DNA from: Nostoc sp. JL33
GTDB lineage: Bacteria > Cyanobacteriota > Cyanobacteriia > Cyanobacteriales > Nostocaceae
Length of the DNA stretch: 64,000 bases
Assembly: GCF_017114985.1 (NCBI RefSeq)
Contig: NZ_JABXKP010000026.1
Coordinates: 62,001 to 126,000 of the forward strand
Direction of reading: 5' to 3'
Of this stretch, positions 44,857 through 53,555 are shown piece after piece (within the stretch, counting starts at the first letter, position 1; the number at the start of each line of letters is the position of its first letter). The position numbers and the translations under genes are program-made. The notes beneath the pieces were generated by a model that ran no database searches, had not been told where the DNA came from, and worked only from the letters and a program-made list of their open reading frames with translations.

Positions 44857-45288
44857 ATTAATCCAGGCGAGGCGGTGGCGAGAAATGTTGGTTCTCAAAA
44901 ACGCACTGAATATACAGTTATTGGCAGTCATGTTAATTTGGTTGCCCGAATTGAGTCTTATACAATGCGAGGACAGATTTTAATTTCCAAAAATACCTCG
45001 AAAGATACCAATCTTGACATTCAAATTGCTGGGTAATTACAAATAGAATCTAAGAGAGTGAAACACCCTGTAACAATTTGTCAAAATCGTGCTTTTCGCA
45101 GTCAATATAATTTATTCTTGACTAAAGATGATGAAAAAATAGCTATTCTCAATCAATAAGTCCCTGTAAAATACACCATTTTGCAGGGTAAATATGTAGT
45201 GGTAAGACTATTTCACGGGGCATTAGTTAGCCTCTTGGAAAAAAGGAGCGCAATTGCAAGCGCCACGTTCTTTATAACTCTTGAGTAA
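44857..45288 (+). pseudogene. Class III adenylate/guanylate cyclase remnant
   Basis: A 144-codon frame translates to the last part of a class III nucleotide cyclase: NVGSQKRTEYTVIGSHVNL, ARIESY, GQILISKNT, followed by the usual C-terminal tail (VKYTILQGKYV). Two in-frame TAA codons interrupt it (45034 and 45157), at positions where Gln (CAA) fits the family. The catalytic domain's first half with the metal-binding Asp residues is absent. Continuity of the frame up to TAA at 45286 suggests fairly recent loss. Confidence 0.85.
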
Positions 45289-45342
45289 TCTCAAACTCAA
45301 GTTGTTGATTGAACCAAAACTGCTACAGAACAAGAACACATC

Positions 45343-45483
45343 TAAGTAGAGCGGTGTGAATAATTCAAGGTTTGTAGTGAGGGCTTCAGCCATCATTTGA
45401 GGACTAAAGTCCTCACTACGAACTAATCTCAAGATTTTTTACATTACTTAATCTAGTTTGATTTATTCTCACCGACTTACTTA
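45343..45483. repeat. MITE-like element, TA-AGTAGAGCGGTG family (copy B)
   Basis: This 141-bp element is identical to the one at 38222 except that the hairpin loop reads AA instead of TT (GAGGACT-AA-AGTCCTC). It lies just after the cyclase remnant. The following 45484-45869 stretch holds no supported gene. Confidence 0.88.
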
Positions 45484-45869
45484 TGCCAAAGTGATCCAAC
45501 AATCTAATGTTGACGAGCATCGTTTTCTGCTGTTCCCCCAAAAGCGATCGCAGTTCTTAATGCACTCCGTCAGCCTAGATAAGGTTAGGACGTCAATTTT
45601 GAAATCGTAACAAAGAAAGGTGTATGTAAATACCGTCAACCGAAAAAGTAGGTAGTCTAGATTTTTTTAAAAAAGTAACAATTGTTGCTGATACAACCAG
45701 GCGATCGCGGTAAGATTTTGGACTTAAGCCTGATCTATCTCCAATAACTCCTAACTCTGACCGAATAATTAATAATTCGTAATTTCTGGTATAGAGCAAC
45801 TAACTTGAGTTATGGAGATAAAAATATGATTTCTTCTAAAAATGAGATTCAATTACATCCAAAAGACAA

Positions 45870-46178
45870 ATGACGAATCTAAACAACTTTCAAAGATTAG
45901 TAGAACTTGCAAATGATTATGGAATTATTTGCCAGCCAACACCAGAAGAATGCTTGATTGCATCCTTGCCTGGAGAGGATGATTTCTTATTAGCTTTTAC
46001 TTGGTCTGGTACACTTGAAGGAGAGCCGCCAGAGCATGAGTTAATCGCAATTAGTGTACAGGATATAGTCAAAGAAGTTACCGTTGCAGCTTGGCAGATT
46101 CCTTTTTATTTATTCGGAAACGTTTTAAGGCAAGCTCAGATGCTTGTCGCTGCCCACAAAGATTTTGTTAGCAGTTAG
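45870..46178 (+). CDS. Small unrecognised protein
   Basis: This 102-aa soluble, acidic protein has no recognised family. The composition is that of a real protein (FQRLVELANDYGIICQPTPEECL, AAWQIPFYLFGNVLRQAQ), and a strong terminator follows 26 bp after the stop. ATG at 45870 is chosen; no good ribosome binding site precedes it. Confidence 0.65.
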   Translation: MTNLNNFQRLVELANDYGIICQPTPEECLIASLPGEDDFLLAFTWSGTLEGEPPEHELIAISVQDIVKEVTVAAWQIPFYLFGNVLRQAQMLVAAHKDFVSS

Positions 46179-46204
46179 CAGACAAGCCCTAGCTAAAAAT
46201 TCCT

Positions 46205-46236
46205 ATCCCTGTCCACTGTGGCAGGGATTTTTATTT
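46205..46236 (+). terminator. Rho-independent terminator
   Basis: The stem ATCCCTG(T)CCA / TGGCAGGGAT with loop CTG is followed by TTTTATTT. It lies just downstream of the 102-aa gene and supports that gene being expressed. Confidence 0.8.
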
Positions 46237-46412
46237 GAACTACTACGCCCAAAACTAGAGAAGCTGAGACTGGGTGCTAGCTTTAAAGATTTAGGAAATA
46301 TTATCTGTTGAAAGTAAAAGCGTAAAAAATTAAAGCTGTAGTTAATAATGTTCCTCCTTTGATAAGTAACGCTTAAGTTGTTGTGCTTACAGCTTAAGCG
46401 TTACTTATTAAT

Positions 46413-46608
46413 GCTCAAGGTGTTGTTACTAATGTTGAAGCCGTAGTCGCTACAGCTCAAGGTGTTGTTACTAATGTTGAAGCCGTAGTCGCTACAGCTC
46501 AAGGTGTTGTTACTAATGTTGAAGCCGTAGTCGCTACAGCTCAAGGTGTTGTTACTAATGTTGAAGCCGTAGTCGCTACAGCTCAAAGTGTTGTTACTAA
46601 TGTTGAAT
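46413..46608. repeat. 42-bp tandem repeat, 4.7 copies
   Basis: Four exact 42-bp copies and a partial fifth (one G-to-A change) are seen. In one plus-strand frame the unit reads AQGVVTNVEAVVAT and the frame closes at 46620 as VESERA-stop. No ATG or GTG start with a ribosome binding site precedes it. A degenerate half unit (GCTGTAGTTAATAATGTT) lies at about 46335, so the array may be what is left of a longer repeat-protein gene. Confidence 0.88.
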
Positions 46609-46710
46609 CGGAACGAGCCTGATTGCGAATTGCGAATTGTTCATCTGCCGCTACTCATTTGCTACTCAAAACGGTAGCCTGGAAGAACTCAGCAATTCAC
46701 ACATAACATC

Positions 46711-48933
46711 ATGTTACCTAAACCCAAAAAGCACTGGACACCTTCAAATTGGGCAAGTTGGAAGCCTTTCGGGATTGGCGAACAGTACCCGAACAACTAT
46801 TGGGAAGTCTTTCGGGCAATCTGGCTGTCTCGTGACAAACTACCCTATGCGTGGAATATTCTCGATAAAGGTGTCTGTGATGGTTGCGCTCTCGGAACAA
46901 CCGGGATGAAAGATTGGACTTTAGATGGCATTCATCTGTGCAATGTTCGGTTGCGGCTGTTGCGGATGAATACGATGCCAGCTTTTGACCCTGTGATATT
47001 GGCGGATGTATCGCAGTTACAAAAGCAAAAAAGTGCCCAATTACGAGACTTGGGAAGGCTTCCGTACCCGATGATTCGTCAACGAGGGGAAAAAGGCTTT
47101 CGCCGTGTTAGCTGGGATGAAGCTTTAGAGGTAATTAGCGATCGCATCCGCACGACTACACCAGACCGCCTCAGTTTCTATGTTACCAGTCGCGGTACTG
47201 TCAACGAAACTTATTATGCTACCCAAAAAGCTGTGCGGGCAATCGGAAGCAATAATATTGATAACGCTGCCCGCATCTGCCATTCTCCGAGTACGGCGGG
47301 ACTGAAAGCTGCTCTCGGTGCAGGGGCTACTACCTGTTCTTATAAAGACTGGATTGGAACTGATTTATTAGTCTTTATTGGCTCCAATGTTGCCAATAAT
47401 CAGCCTGTTACCGTTAAATATCTTCATTACGCCAAGAAAGCTGGCACTAAGATTGTAGTTATTAATACTTATCGTGAGCCAGGAATGGAGCGCTACTGGG
47501 TGCCCTCAATTGTGGAAAGTGCCGTTTTCGGTACAAAGTTTGCCGAAGACTTCTTCTTAATCAACATGGGCGGGGATATAGCATTTTTGAACGGCACAAT
47601 TAAACATATAATTGCTAACAACTGGGTAGACGAGTCATTTATTAACTTACACACAGTTGGCTTTGCCGAACTTAAAGCATCGTTAGAAAGTCAGTCTTGG
47701 GAAGAATTAGAGCGGCTTTCTGGGACATCCCGTGAAGAAATGTACGCCTTTGCCAAAATGGTCAAAGAAGCGAATAAAGCTGTATTTGTTTGGAGTATGG
47801 GCATTACCCAGCATGAATGCGGCGAAGATAATGTGCGAAGTATCATCAACTTAGCTCTCACCAAAGGTTTTGTCGGTCGAGAAGGCTGCGGTTTAATGCC
47901 AATTCGCGGTCACTCTGGGGTGCAGGGTGGTGCAGAGATGGGATGTTACGCGACAGTATTTCCTGGTGGTAAACCCATTACTCCAGAAAATGCTGCCCAA
48001 TTGAGTCAGCATTGGGACTTTGAAGTGCCAGCAAGTAAAGGTTTAATTGCTCCAGAAATGATTAACGCTGCACATCAAGGGGAATTAGATGTGTTGTTTT
48101 CCGTGGGAGGAAATTTTTTAGAAGTGCTGCCAGAACCGGATTATGTCGAAGCGGCGTTGAAGCAAATACCGTTGCGGGTACATATGGATATTGTTCTCTC
48201 CAGCCAGATGTTAGTGGAACCTGCTGATACTGTGGTGCTTTTACCTGCGACGACTCGCTACGAAATACCAGGGGGAGTCACAGAAACTAACACCGAACGC
48301 CGGGTAATTTTCAGTCCAGAAATTCCGGGGCCGCGAATTGGAGAAACGCGTCCAGAGTGGGAAGTATTTTTAGAATTGGCAAGGCGGGTAAAACCAGATT
48401 TGGCAGATAAGCTGGCTTTTGCTGACACAGCTGCTATCCGTCAAGAAATTGCTCAAGTCGTTCCCGAATATGCAGGTATTCAACACTTACAGCAAGCTGG
48501 TGATCAGTTTCAATATGGCGGCTCACATTTATGCTTTGGCTGGAATTTCCCTACAGCCGATAGGAAAGCACACTTTGGCGTATTATTGCCAGCAAAGAGA
48601 GAATTACCAGAGGGTAATTTCTTATTAGCAACGCGGCGAGGCAAACAATTTAATAGTATGGTGCAGGAACGTAAGGATGCAATTACTGGGGCAGTGCGAG
48701 AGGCGGTGTTAATGAATGCTGCTGATGCGGCACAGTTGGGTTTAAAAGATAGCGATCGCGTCATTCTCAAGAATGATTTAGGCGAGTTGTTCTGTCAAGT
48801 CTATATTGCGCCAATTCAGTCAGGTAACTTGCAAGTACATTGGCCAGAAGGGAATGTGCTACTAGATAAAAGTAAGCGATCGCTCGAAGGTGTTCCTGAT
48901 TATAATGCGATCGTGCGGTTGGAAAAAATCTAA
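46711..48933 (+). CDS. FdhF/YdeP-family molybdopterin oxidoreductase
   Basis: This 740-aa protein is a bis-MGD molybdenum oxidoreductase of the YdeP/CbbBc type. The N-terminal CDGCALGTTGMKDW resembles a reduced metal-cluster region. The MGD-binding core includes RICHSPSTAGLKAALG, FIGSNVANNQPV, GITQHECGEDNVR and the C-terminal domain FNSMVQERKDAITG with LNDLG-like barrel residues. Homologues are annotated as formate dehydrogenase-like enzymes of unknown substrate. The FdhD gene that such enzymes need lies at 52304. A piece of its 3' end is duplicated at 49936. Confidence 0.9.
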   Translation: MLPKPKKHWTPSNWASWKPFGIGEQYPNNYWEVFRAIWLSRDKLPYAWNILDKGVCDGCALGTTGMKDWTLDGIHLCNVRLRLLRMNTMPAFDPVILADVSQLQKQKSAQLRDLGRLPYPMIRQRGEKGFRRVSWDEALEVISDRIRTTTPDRLSFYVTSRGTVNETYYATQKAVRAIGSNNIDNAARICHSPSTAGLKAALGAGATTCSYKDWIGTDLLVFIGSNVANNQPVTVKYLHYAKKAGTKIVVINTYREPGMERYWVPSIVESAVFGTKFAEDFFLINMGGDIAFLNGTIKHIIANNWVDESFINLHTVGFAELKASLESQSWEELERLSGTSREEMYAFAKMVKEANKAVFVWSMGITQHECGEDNVRSIINLALTKGFVGREGCGLMPIRGHSGVQGGAEMGCYATVFPGGKPITPENAAQLSQHWDFEVPASKGLIAPEMINAAHQGELDVLFSVGGNFLEVLPEPDYVEAALKQIPLRVHMDIVLSSQMLVEPADTVVLLPATTRYEIPGGVTETNTERRVIFSPEIPGPRIGETRPEWEVFLELARRVKPDLADKLAFADTAAIRQEIAQVVPEYAGIQHLQQAGDQFQYGGSHLCFGWNFPTADRKAHFGVLLPAKRELPEGNFLLATRRGKQFNSMVQERKDAITGAVREAVLMNAADAAQLGLKDSDRVILKNDLGELFCQVYIAPIQSGNLQVHWPEGNVLLDKSKRSLEGVPDYNAIVRLEKI

Positions 48934-48976
48934 ATCAAGTCTCATTTTCCCAATTTATTTCAACCACATCTATTCT

Positions 48977-49234
48977 AGGGGCACAGCATTGCACATTGGT
49001 GTCAACTTAAGCGATTTTTCGCTTAAGTTGGCTTCCACGCCCGCCCAGAAATAAATTTCTTTGGCTTTTAGCTAAAATCTACTCAAGTAGACTAAAGATT
49101 TTTCGGATTATCCAGTCATATGAAGATGACTTGAGCTAAAAGCCAAGGAACTTCAGTTCCTTGTGGGACATGGGTTTTACGTTAAGTTGACACGTATGAG
49201 CTTTTTCTGTGCCCCTACAGGCTGATCTATTTAC
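48977..49234. repeat. Nested repeats: inverted-repeat element inside a GGGGCACAGC hairpin
   Basis: The outer hairpin arms GGGGCACAGCATTGC (48979) and TGTGCCCCTACAG (49209) are contiguous at 53228-53255, where the outer repeat is intact. Between them lies an element at 48999-49193 with ends GTGTCAACTTAAGCG and (inverted) GTGTCAACTTAACG, an internal perfect hairpin AACTTAAGCGA-TTTT-TCGC... and further palindromes. Confidence 0.72.
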
Positions 49235-49279
49235 TTTCAGTTATCCCCAATTCTAGATATTGAGAGTTTTTGGACTTAA

Positions 49280-49717
49280 CTAACCGAACGCCTGCACCAC
49301 ACTCAACATAAAATTAACCCGTTGCTCAAACTCTAGCTTTTTGATCAATGCGACAAATTCATCCGTTTCACCAGGTAGTTGATAATCGGACGGCACTTGA
49401 ATGACGCTTCCATTGTCCATTCCTTGTGCTAGCAGTAGCCAAACGTCTAATTTGGCATTGGGGCTTAGACTATTATAGGTTTGGTTTGCACCATTAATAA
49501 TGTCCCGTTGTGCTTGCAGTTGATCTTCTTTAGACAACTCTTGGATTTGGTCGAACACTGCTTTACCTATAGCTTCTACGCTTTCAGGAGGTGCCGGGTT
49601 TAGCTGTTCTTTAAGATCGAGGTAACCGAACCAGAGTAGGGCTAGCTGAGTATCTACATCAAAGCCTTGAAAAGTTTCTAAAGCTGGTTTTGTTGCTTCA
49701 TCAGCTGTGTAAGTCAT
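49280..49717 (-). CDS. Helical carotenoid protein (OCP N-terminal domain homologue)
   Basis: This 145-aa all-helical protein corresponds to the N-terminal domain of orange carotenoid protein without the NTF2-like C-terminal domain. Matching stretches are [15 protein letters not shown] (conserved carotenoid-contact Trp and Tyr region), [16 protein letters not shown] and [14 protein letters not shown]. HCPs bind keto-carotenoids and act as singlet-oxygen quenchers or phycobilisome quenchers. ATG 49717 preceded by GGAG is chosen. Which HCP clade it belongs to cannot be decided here. Confidence 0.9.
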   Translation of the reverse strand: MTYTADEATKPALETFQGFDVDTQLALLWFGYLDLKEQLNPAPPESVEAIGKAVFDQIQELSKEDQLQAQRDIINGANQTYNSLSPNAKLDVWLLLAQGMDNGSVIQVPSDYQLPGETDEFVALIKKLEFEQRVNFMLSVVQAFG

Positions 49718-49935
49718 AAAAAACTCCAACTAAGTAGGGTATTCTGATTTGTTCAGTTACTGGGAAAATTTGCTTTCAGTAGCTTCATATAACTTAACGA
49801 ACAAATGAAGATGGATAACCCTACTTAGGGTATGAATAGCACTTACTACATAAGACAGATATAGATAACTGAGGTTGCTAGTTACAAAAATGCCTGCTTT
49901 GATGTATATGAAAGCTAAGTAACGTCTTTGACTCT

Positions 49936-49998
49936 AAGCGATCGCTCCAAGGAGTTCCTGATTATAATGCGATCGTGCGTCTGGAAAAACAAACCTGA
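49936..49998 (+). pseudogene. Relic of the 3' end of a second molybdenum-oxidoreductase gene
   Basis: The 63 bp encode KRSLQGVPDYNAIVRLEK followed by QT and a stop. The functional gene at 46711-48933 ends KRSLEGVPDYNAIVRLEK-I, so 17 of 18 residues match. Nothing upstream of it continues the gene. Confidence 0.85.
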
Positions 49999-50118
49999 TA
50001 TTAACGATTTCCCACTGCTACGCTCAACTTAATATCACCTCAAAACTAGCAGCCATGTCCATCGCCTGGGCAGTTGCTCTGGACGCACACGGAGAAGCGA
50101 TCGCAACGCTGACAAAAA

Positions 50119-50436
50119 TTACTCAGATTCTTCACCTAGATAAGATTGGCGACTATTGCGAACATGAAGAATTGCTACAACATTTTCTTCAACGATAAAC
50201 AAAACTCGATATTTTCTTCGTTTTCCAACCCAGAGTTGCCGAATTTCACGACCAATCACTGATGCTTCTGGTGCTATGCTACAGCGATTAGGAAATTCTT
50301 GAAGTGAAGCGATCGCGTCTTGAAGTTCGTAATACCAGTTGTTGGCTACTTCAGCACTCAGGTTGTCGCACATCCAACGATAGGATGTTTCGATTTCTTG
50401 AAAGGCAGTGGGTTGAATGAGAACCTGGTAACTCAT
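50119..50436 (-). CDS. RelE/ParE-family toxin
   Basis: This 105-aa protein has the ParE/RelE fold pattern: N-terminal QVLIQPTAFQEIETSYRWM, central LQEFPNRCSIAPEA, then GREIRQLWVGKRRKYRVLFIVEENVVAILHVRNSRQ. It overlaps the upstream 88-aa gene by 4 bp (ATGA), the standard arrangement of a type II module with antitoxin first. The target is unproven: gyrase for ParE-like, ribosome-bound mRNA for RelE-like. Confidence 0.88.
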   Translation of the reverse strand: MSYQVLIQPTAFQEIETSYRWMCDNLSAEVANNWYYELQDAIASLQEFPNRCSIAPEASVIGREIRQLWVGKRRKYRVLFIVEENVVAILHVRNSRQSYLGEESE

Positions 50437-50699
50437 GGGCGAGGCGGAATGCCAAGTTTGTGTTGTAGGGTTGCCAAGCCTTGCTTTGCAGGAATTCCTT
50501 CACCCTGCTCAAACTCATCTAGTCCTTTACGAATACCTACTATTGTTTCTAGGTAATCAATGCGTTCTAAGAGTTCTCTGTATGTGGCTAGTGGCTGTTT
50601 TGGGGCTGTTTTGAGTGATTTCAAAAACCCAAGTAGATCCTCTAGCACTTCGTTTGGAGTGTTGTCAATTTCTTGTAATAGCAATTCTTTAATCGTCAT
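50433..50699 (-). CDS. Antitoxin of the ParE-type module
   Basis: This 88-aa acidic protein starts TIKELLLQEIDNTPNEVLEDLLGFLKSLK, a short helical N-terminal segment commonly seen in cyanobacterial antitoxins. It carries no obvious DNA-binding ribbon or helix-turn-helix. It is directly upstream of, and overlapping, the toxin gene. Function is assigned from position and size. Confidence 0.78.
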   Translation of the reverse strand: MTIKELLLQEIDNTPNEVLEDLLGFLKSLKTAPKQPLATYRELLERIDYLETIVGIRKGLDEFEQGEGIPAKQGLATLQHKLGIPPRP

Positions 50700-50978
50700 T
50701 ACAGTTAATAGATGAAATTTATGTTTCTAGTATAGCGATACCTGCGGCAGTAAACTACGCACCCCCGAAATTTTCCCAGAAATAAGAAATAGAATATGTA
50801 GATTTAATTTAGAAAATATAACATCTCTTGTTGTTTATTTTCTATCATGAGAAACGTGTAGTTACTATTTTATTAGAAACACCAATTATTAAGAACTGAA
50901 TATTGACCCAGAAATTTTATCAGACCAGTAGGGTGAACATTATAATGCCAGCCCTACAAGCATAATTACAAATTAGTA
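50700..50978. other. Gap with one dispersed-repeat copy
   Basis: The TA promoter must lie here. At 50735-50758, on the minus strand, is a GTAGTTTACTGCCGCAGGTA motif that also occurs at 53270 and 63558 on the plus strand. No gene is seen. Confidence 0.5.
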
Positions 50979-52160
50979 TCAATGATTCTCGACAACCTCT
51001 AGACCTGTCCTAGCTACTGATTTAATATCAACATCCTGATTGTTTAGCAGCACTATTATGGTGGTATTTTGATTGGGGAGATATGCAAGCAATGTTACGA
51101 AGCCATAAGCTGTACCACTATGCCCAATTGCTTTTGCTAAAGGAGATGAAAACCGTTCTACACCCAACCCATAGCTATAGCCTTCGCCATGATCTTTAAA
51201 TTTCAACATTTCTTTGATCATCTTCGAGGAAAGTAAGGTTTTTTTGACAAATAAGGCTTTGGCAAACTTGGCTAAATCCTCTGCTGTTGAAACTAATCCA
51301 CCATCTCCTAAACCATTTCCATCATTGACTTTGGCGTAGCTATCTAGCTTACCATGCTTATGGCGATCGCCATAACCTGTAGCTACTTCTCCAATTGCCG
51401 GTTCGCGCAATTCCGTGAAGGTATGTTTTAATCCCAATGGTTTTAAAATCTGACTGCGGATGGCTTGTGCGAGAGTTCCCCTAGTGATATTTTCAACAAT
51501 CAGTTCCAAAAGAATGTAGTTGCAATCAGTATAAATAAATTTTTCTCCAGGATTTGCCTGTGGTTGCTCCCCGTACATATACTGAATAGCTTCTCTGGCT
51601 GTCCAAGGCTGTGAGCGACTTCTTTTCGCTGTAGCTTGAATAAACTTTTTTGTATCTAGGTATTCAGCAACACCACTGGTGTGGTTGAGCAGTTGACGAA
51701 CAGTAATTTTGTCGCTGTTGATAATATGAGGACTGATGTCTCTTGGTAAATAGGTTGCGATCGCCTGATCTAATTGTATCTTCCCTTGCTCGACTAATTT
51801 CAGCACAACCACCGCCATAAAAGTTTTACTCATACTGGCAATAGAAAAGCCATCTGTGGGTTTCATCCGGGTTTTAGTTGACAAGTTATTCACACCAGAT
51901 GCTCCCAGCCAAGAACCTTTAGGTGTAGAAATATACATTACTGCACCAGGGATTTTCTCTTCTACAACTATCTGATTTAAAAGTCTTTGTAGTTGAGAAC
52001 TTTTTCCTACGGTGGAGGTAGACATGACTTGTTTAGCAAGAGATTTTTCAATTACTCTCTGACTAATGTTATTAGCCACTAAGTATCCTGTAAAACCAAG
52101 GGAAATCACAAAGACTATTGCAAATAAAATTTTTCTGAAAGCCAAAAATCTTAGGTTCAT
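50979..52160 (-). CDS. Serine hydrolase of the class C beta-lactamase / D-Ala-D-Ala carboxypeptidase family
   Basis: This 393-aa protein has an N-terminal membrane anchor (KILFAIVFVISLGFTGYL), the SxxK nucleophile motif SMSKTF, the YxN-type motif YTDCNY and a C-terminal HSG in KAIGHSGTAYGF replacing KTG. Family members are penicillin-binding-protein-like peptidases or esterases outside the cytoplasm. ATG 52160 (MNLRFLAFRK) is chosen because it places the membrane segment at the N-terminus; the frame extends to 52244. The substrate is unknown. Confidence 0.88.
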   Translation of the reverse strand: MNLRFLAFRKILFAIVFVISLGFTGYLVANNISQRVIEKSLAKQVMSTSTVGKSSQLQRLLNQIVVEEKIPGAVMYISTPKGSWLGASGVNNLSTKTRMKPTDGFSIASMSKTFMAVVVLKLVEQGKIQLDQAIATYLPRDISPHIINSDKITVRQLLNHTSGVAEYLDTKKFIQATAKRSRSQPWTAREAIQYMYGEQPQANPGEKFIYTDCNYILLELIVENITRGTLAQAIRSQILKPLGLKHTFTELREPAIGEVATGYGDRHKHGKLDSYAKVNDGNGLGDGGLVSTAEDLAKFAKALFVKKTLLSSKMIKEMLKFKDHGEGYSYGLGVERFSSPLAKAIGHSGTAYGFVTLLAYLPNQNTTIIVLLNNQDVDIKSVARTGLEVVENH

Positions 52161-52303
52161 TTTACTTACTAAACAGAAACCGAGCCAATCTAGCTCAACT
52201 GCACAAAGTAGTTGGTGAGCATCAACCTGACATCTGATATACAAATAGCATTACTTTGTTCCCAGATTAGTATCAAAATTTAAATTCACCAACTCTCATA
52301 AAA

Positions 52304-53143
52304 ATGAAAATGGCAACTAAAAGCAAGACAAAAGCCACTGTCTGGGTTGTGGAAAATGGTAAAATGCGATCGCGTTTAGACCAACTCACCACTGAAGAAC
52401 CTTTAGAAATTCGCCTCGTCCCTCTCCAGAAGACGGTAGCTGTAACAATGCGGACACCAGGGGCAGATTTTGAACTAGCTGCTGGTTTCCTCTACAGTGA
52501 AGGAGTCGTTAGCCGCAGGGAAGATATCCGACGTATCAGTTACTGTGTGGATGAATTGGTGGATGGTGAACAGCGCCATAACATCGTAAATGTAGAATTG
52601 CGGGATGGCTTGATTCCAGACTTACAGCCTTTGGAACGTCATTTCTACACTAGTAGCGCCTGTGGGGTGTGTGGTAAAGCTAGCCTTGAGGCTTTGCGTA
52701 TGCGGGGATGTCCAGTGATTCCTTCTGGCCCAACGGTAACACCTGAGATTATTTATAGCCTACCTGATAAGCTCCGGGCTGCTCAAGGTATCTTTACTGC
52801 TACAGGGGGTTTGCACGCTGCGGCTATTTTCGATACTCAAGGACAACTGTTAAACCTGTGGGAGGATGTTGGGCGACACAATGCTTTGGATAAATTGATT
52901 GGTACAGCTTTGCTCAGTGACGAGTTACCTTTAAATAATTGTATTGTCCTAGTCAGTGGACGCTCTAGTTTTGAGATTTTGCAAAAGTCTACAACTGCTG
53001 GAGTTCCTATTGTTTGTTCTGTTTCCGCTCCTAGTAGTTTAGCGGTATCTGTCGCCAAGGAATTCGGAATTACCTTAATTGGATTCCTGCGCGGGGAACG
53101 GTTCAATATTTACACTGGTTTGCAAAGAATAAACGCTGCTTAA
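52304..53143 (+). CDS. fdhD: Formate dehydrogenase accessory sulfurtransferase FdhD
   Basis: This 279-aa protein carries the FdhD hallmarks: VTMRTPGADFELAAGFLYSE-type core (split here as MRTPGADFELAAGF), the essential CxxC in SSACGVCGKA, GGLHAAAIFD, EDVGRHNALDKLIG and SGRSSFEILQKS. FdhD passes sulfur from a cysteine desulfurase to the molybdenum centre of FDH-type enzymes. The only visible client is the YdeP-type oxidoreductase at 46711. Confidence 0.95.
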   Translation: MKMATKSKTKATVWVVENGKMRSRLDQLTTEEPLEIRLVPLQKTVAVTMRTPGADFELAAGFLYSEGVVSRREDIRRISYCVDELVDGEQRHNIVNVELRDGLIPDLQPLERHFYTSSACGVCGKASLEALRMRGCPVIPSGPTVTPEIIYSLPDKLRAAQGIFTATGGLHAAAIFDTQGQLLNLWEDVGRHNALDKLIGTALLSDELPLNNCIVLVSGRSSFEILQKSTTAGVPIVCSVSAPSSLAVSVAKEFGITLIGFLRGERFNIYTGLQRINAA

Positions 53144-53555
53144 GAACACGGATTTAATAAAGATAGGACTTACGCATTAACAAGAAATACCAAATATGAA
53201 TCAAGGTTAAAAACCATATCTTTCGTAAGGGCACAGCATTGCTGTGCCCCTACAGCATGATCTATTTACGTAGTTTACCGCCGTAGGCATCGCAGGATAA
53301 TTAATAAAAACCTGAAAATGTCTGTTTAAAAAAGGCGATCGCATACGGGAACATCTCAATGAGTGTAAAAAGCCTTGTAAAACCTCACTCCAACCCTCTC
53401 TTTGTTAAGGAGAGGGAGCAAGAATCTTGTTTCTCATCTGGTATATTTGCTTTCACTGAGATACTCCGATCGCATACCCGCCCAATCTAGGCGATCGCAC
53501 TACCTTGCTACTATGTCAGATATTAGGATTAGCTAGATTTGTAATCATACTTTGT
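53144..53555. repeat. Gap filled with dispersed repeats
   Basis: It contains an intact GGGCACAGCATTGCTGTGCCC hairpin (53229-53249 approx), the GTAGTTTACCGCCGTAGGCA motif at 53270-53293 and several HIP1-like sites. No gene is supported. Confidence 0.6.

Noticed and set aside
45593..45799. 68-codon minus-strand frame
   Set aside because: No start signal; composition typical of chance frames in AT-rich gaps.
46401..46586. Minus-strand frame of four SCSDYGFNISNNTL units
   Set aside because: Product of the 42-bp repeat; the sequence is better described as a repeat array.
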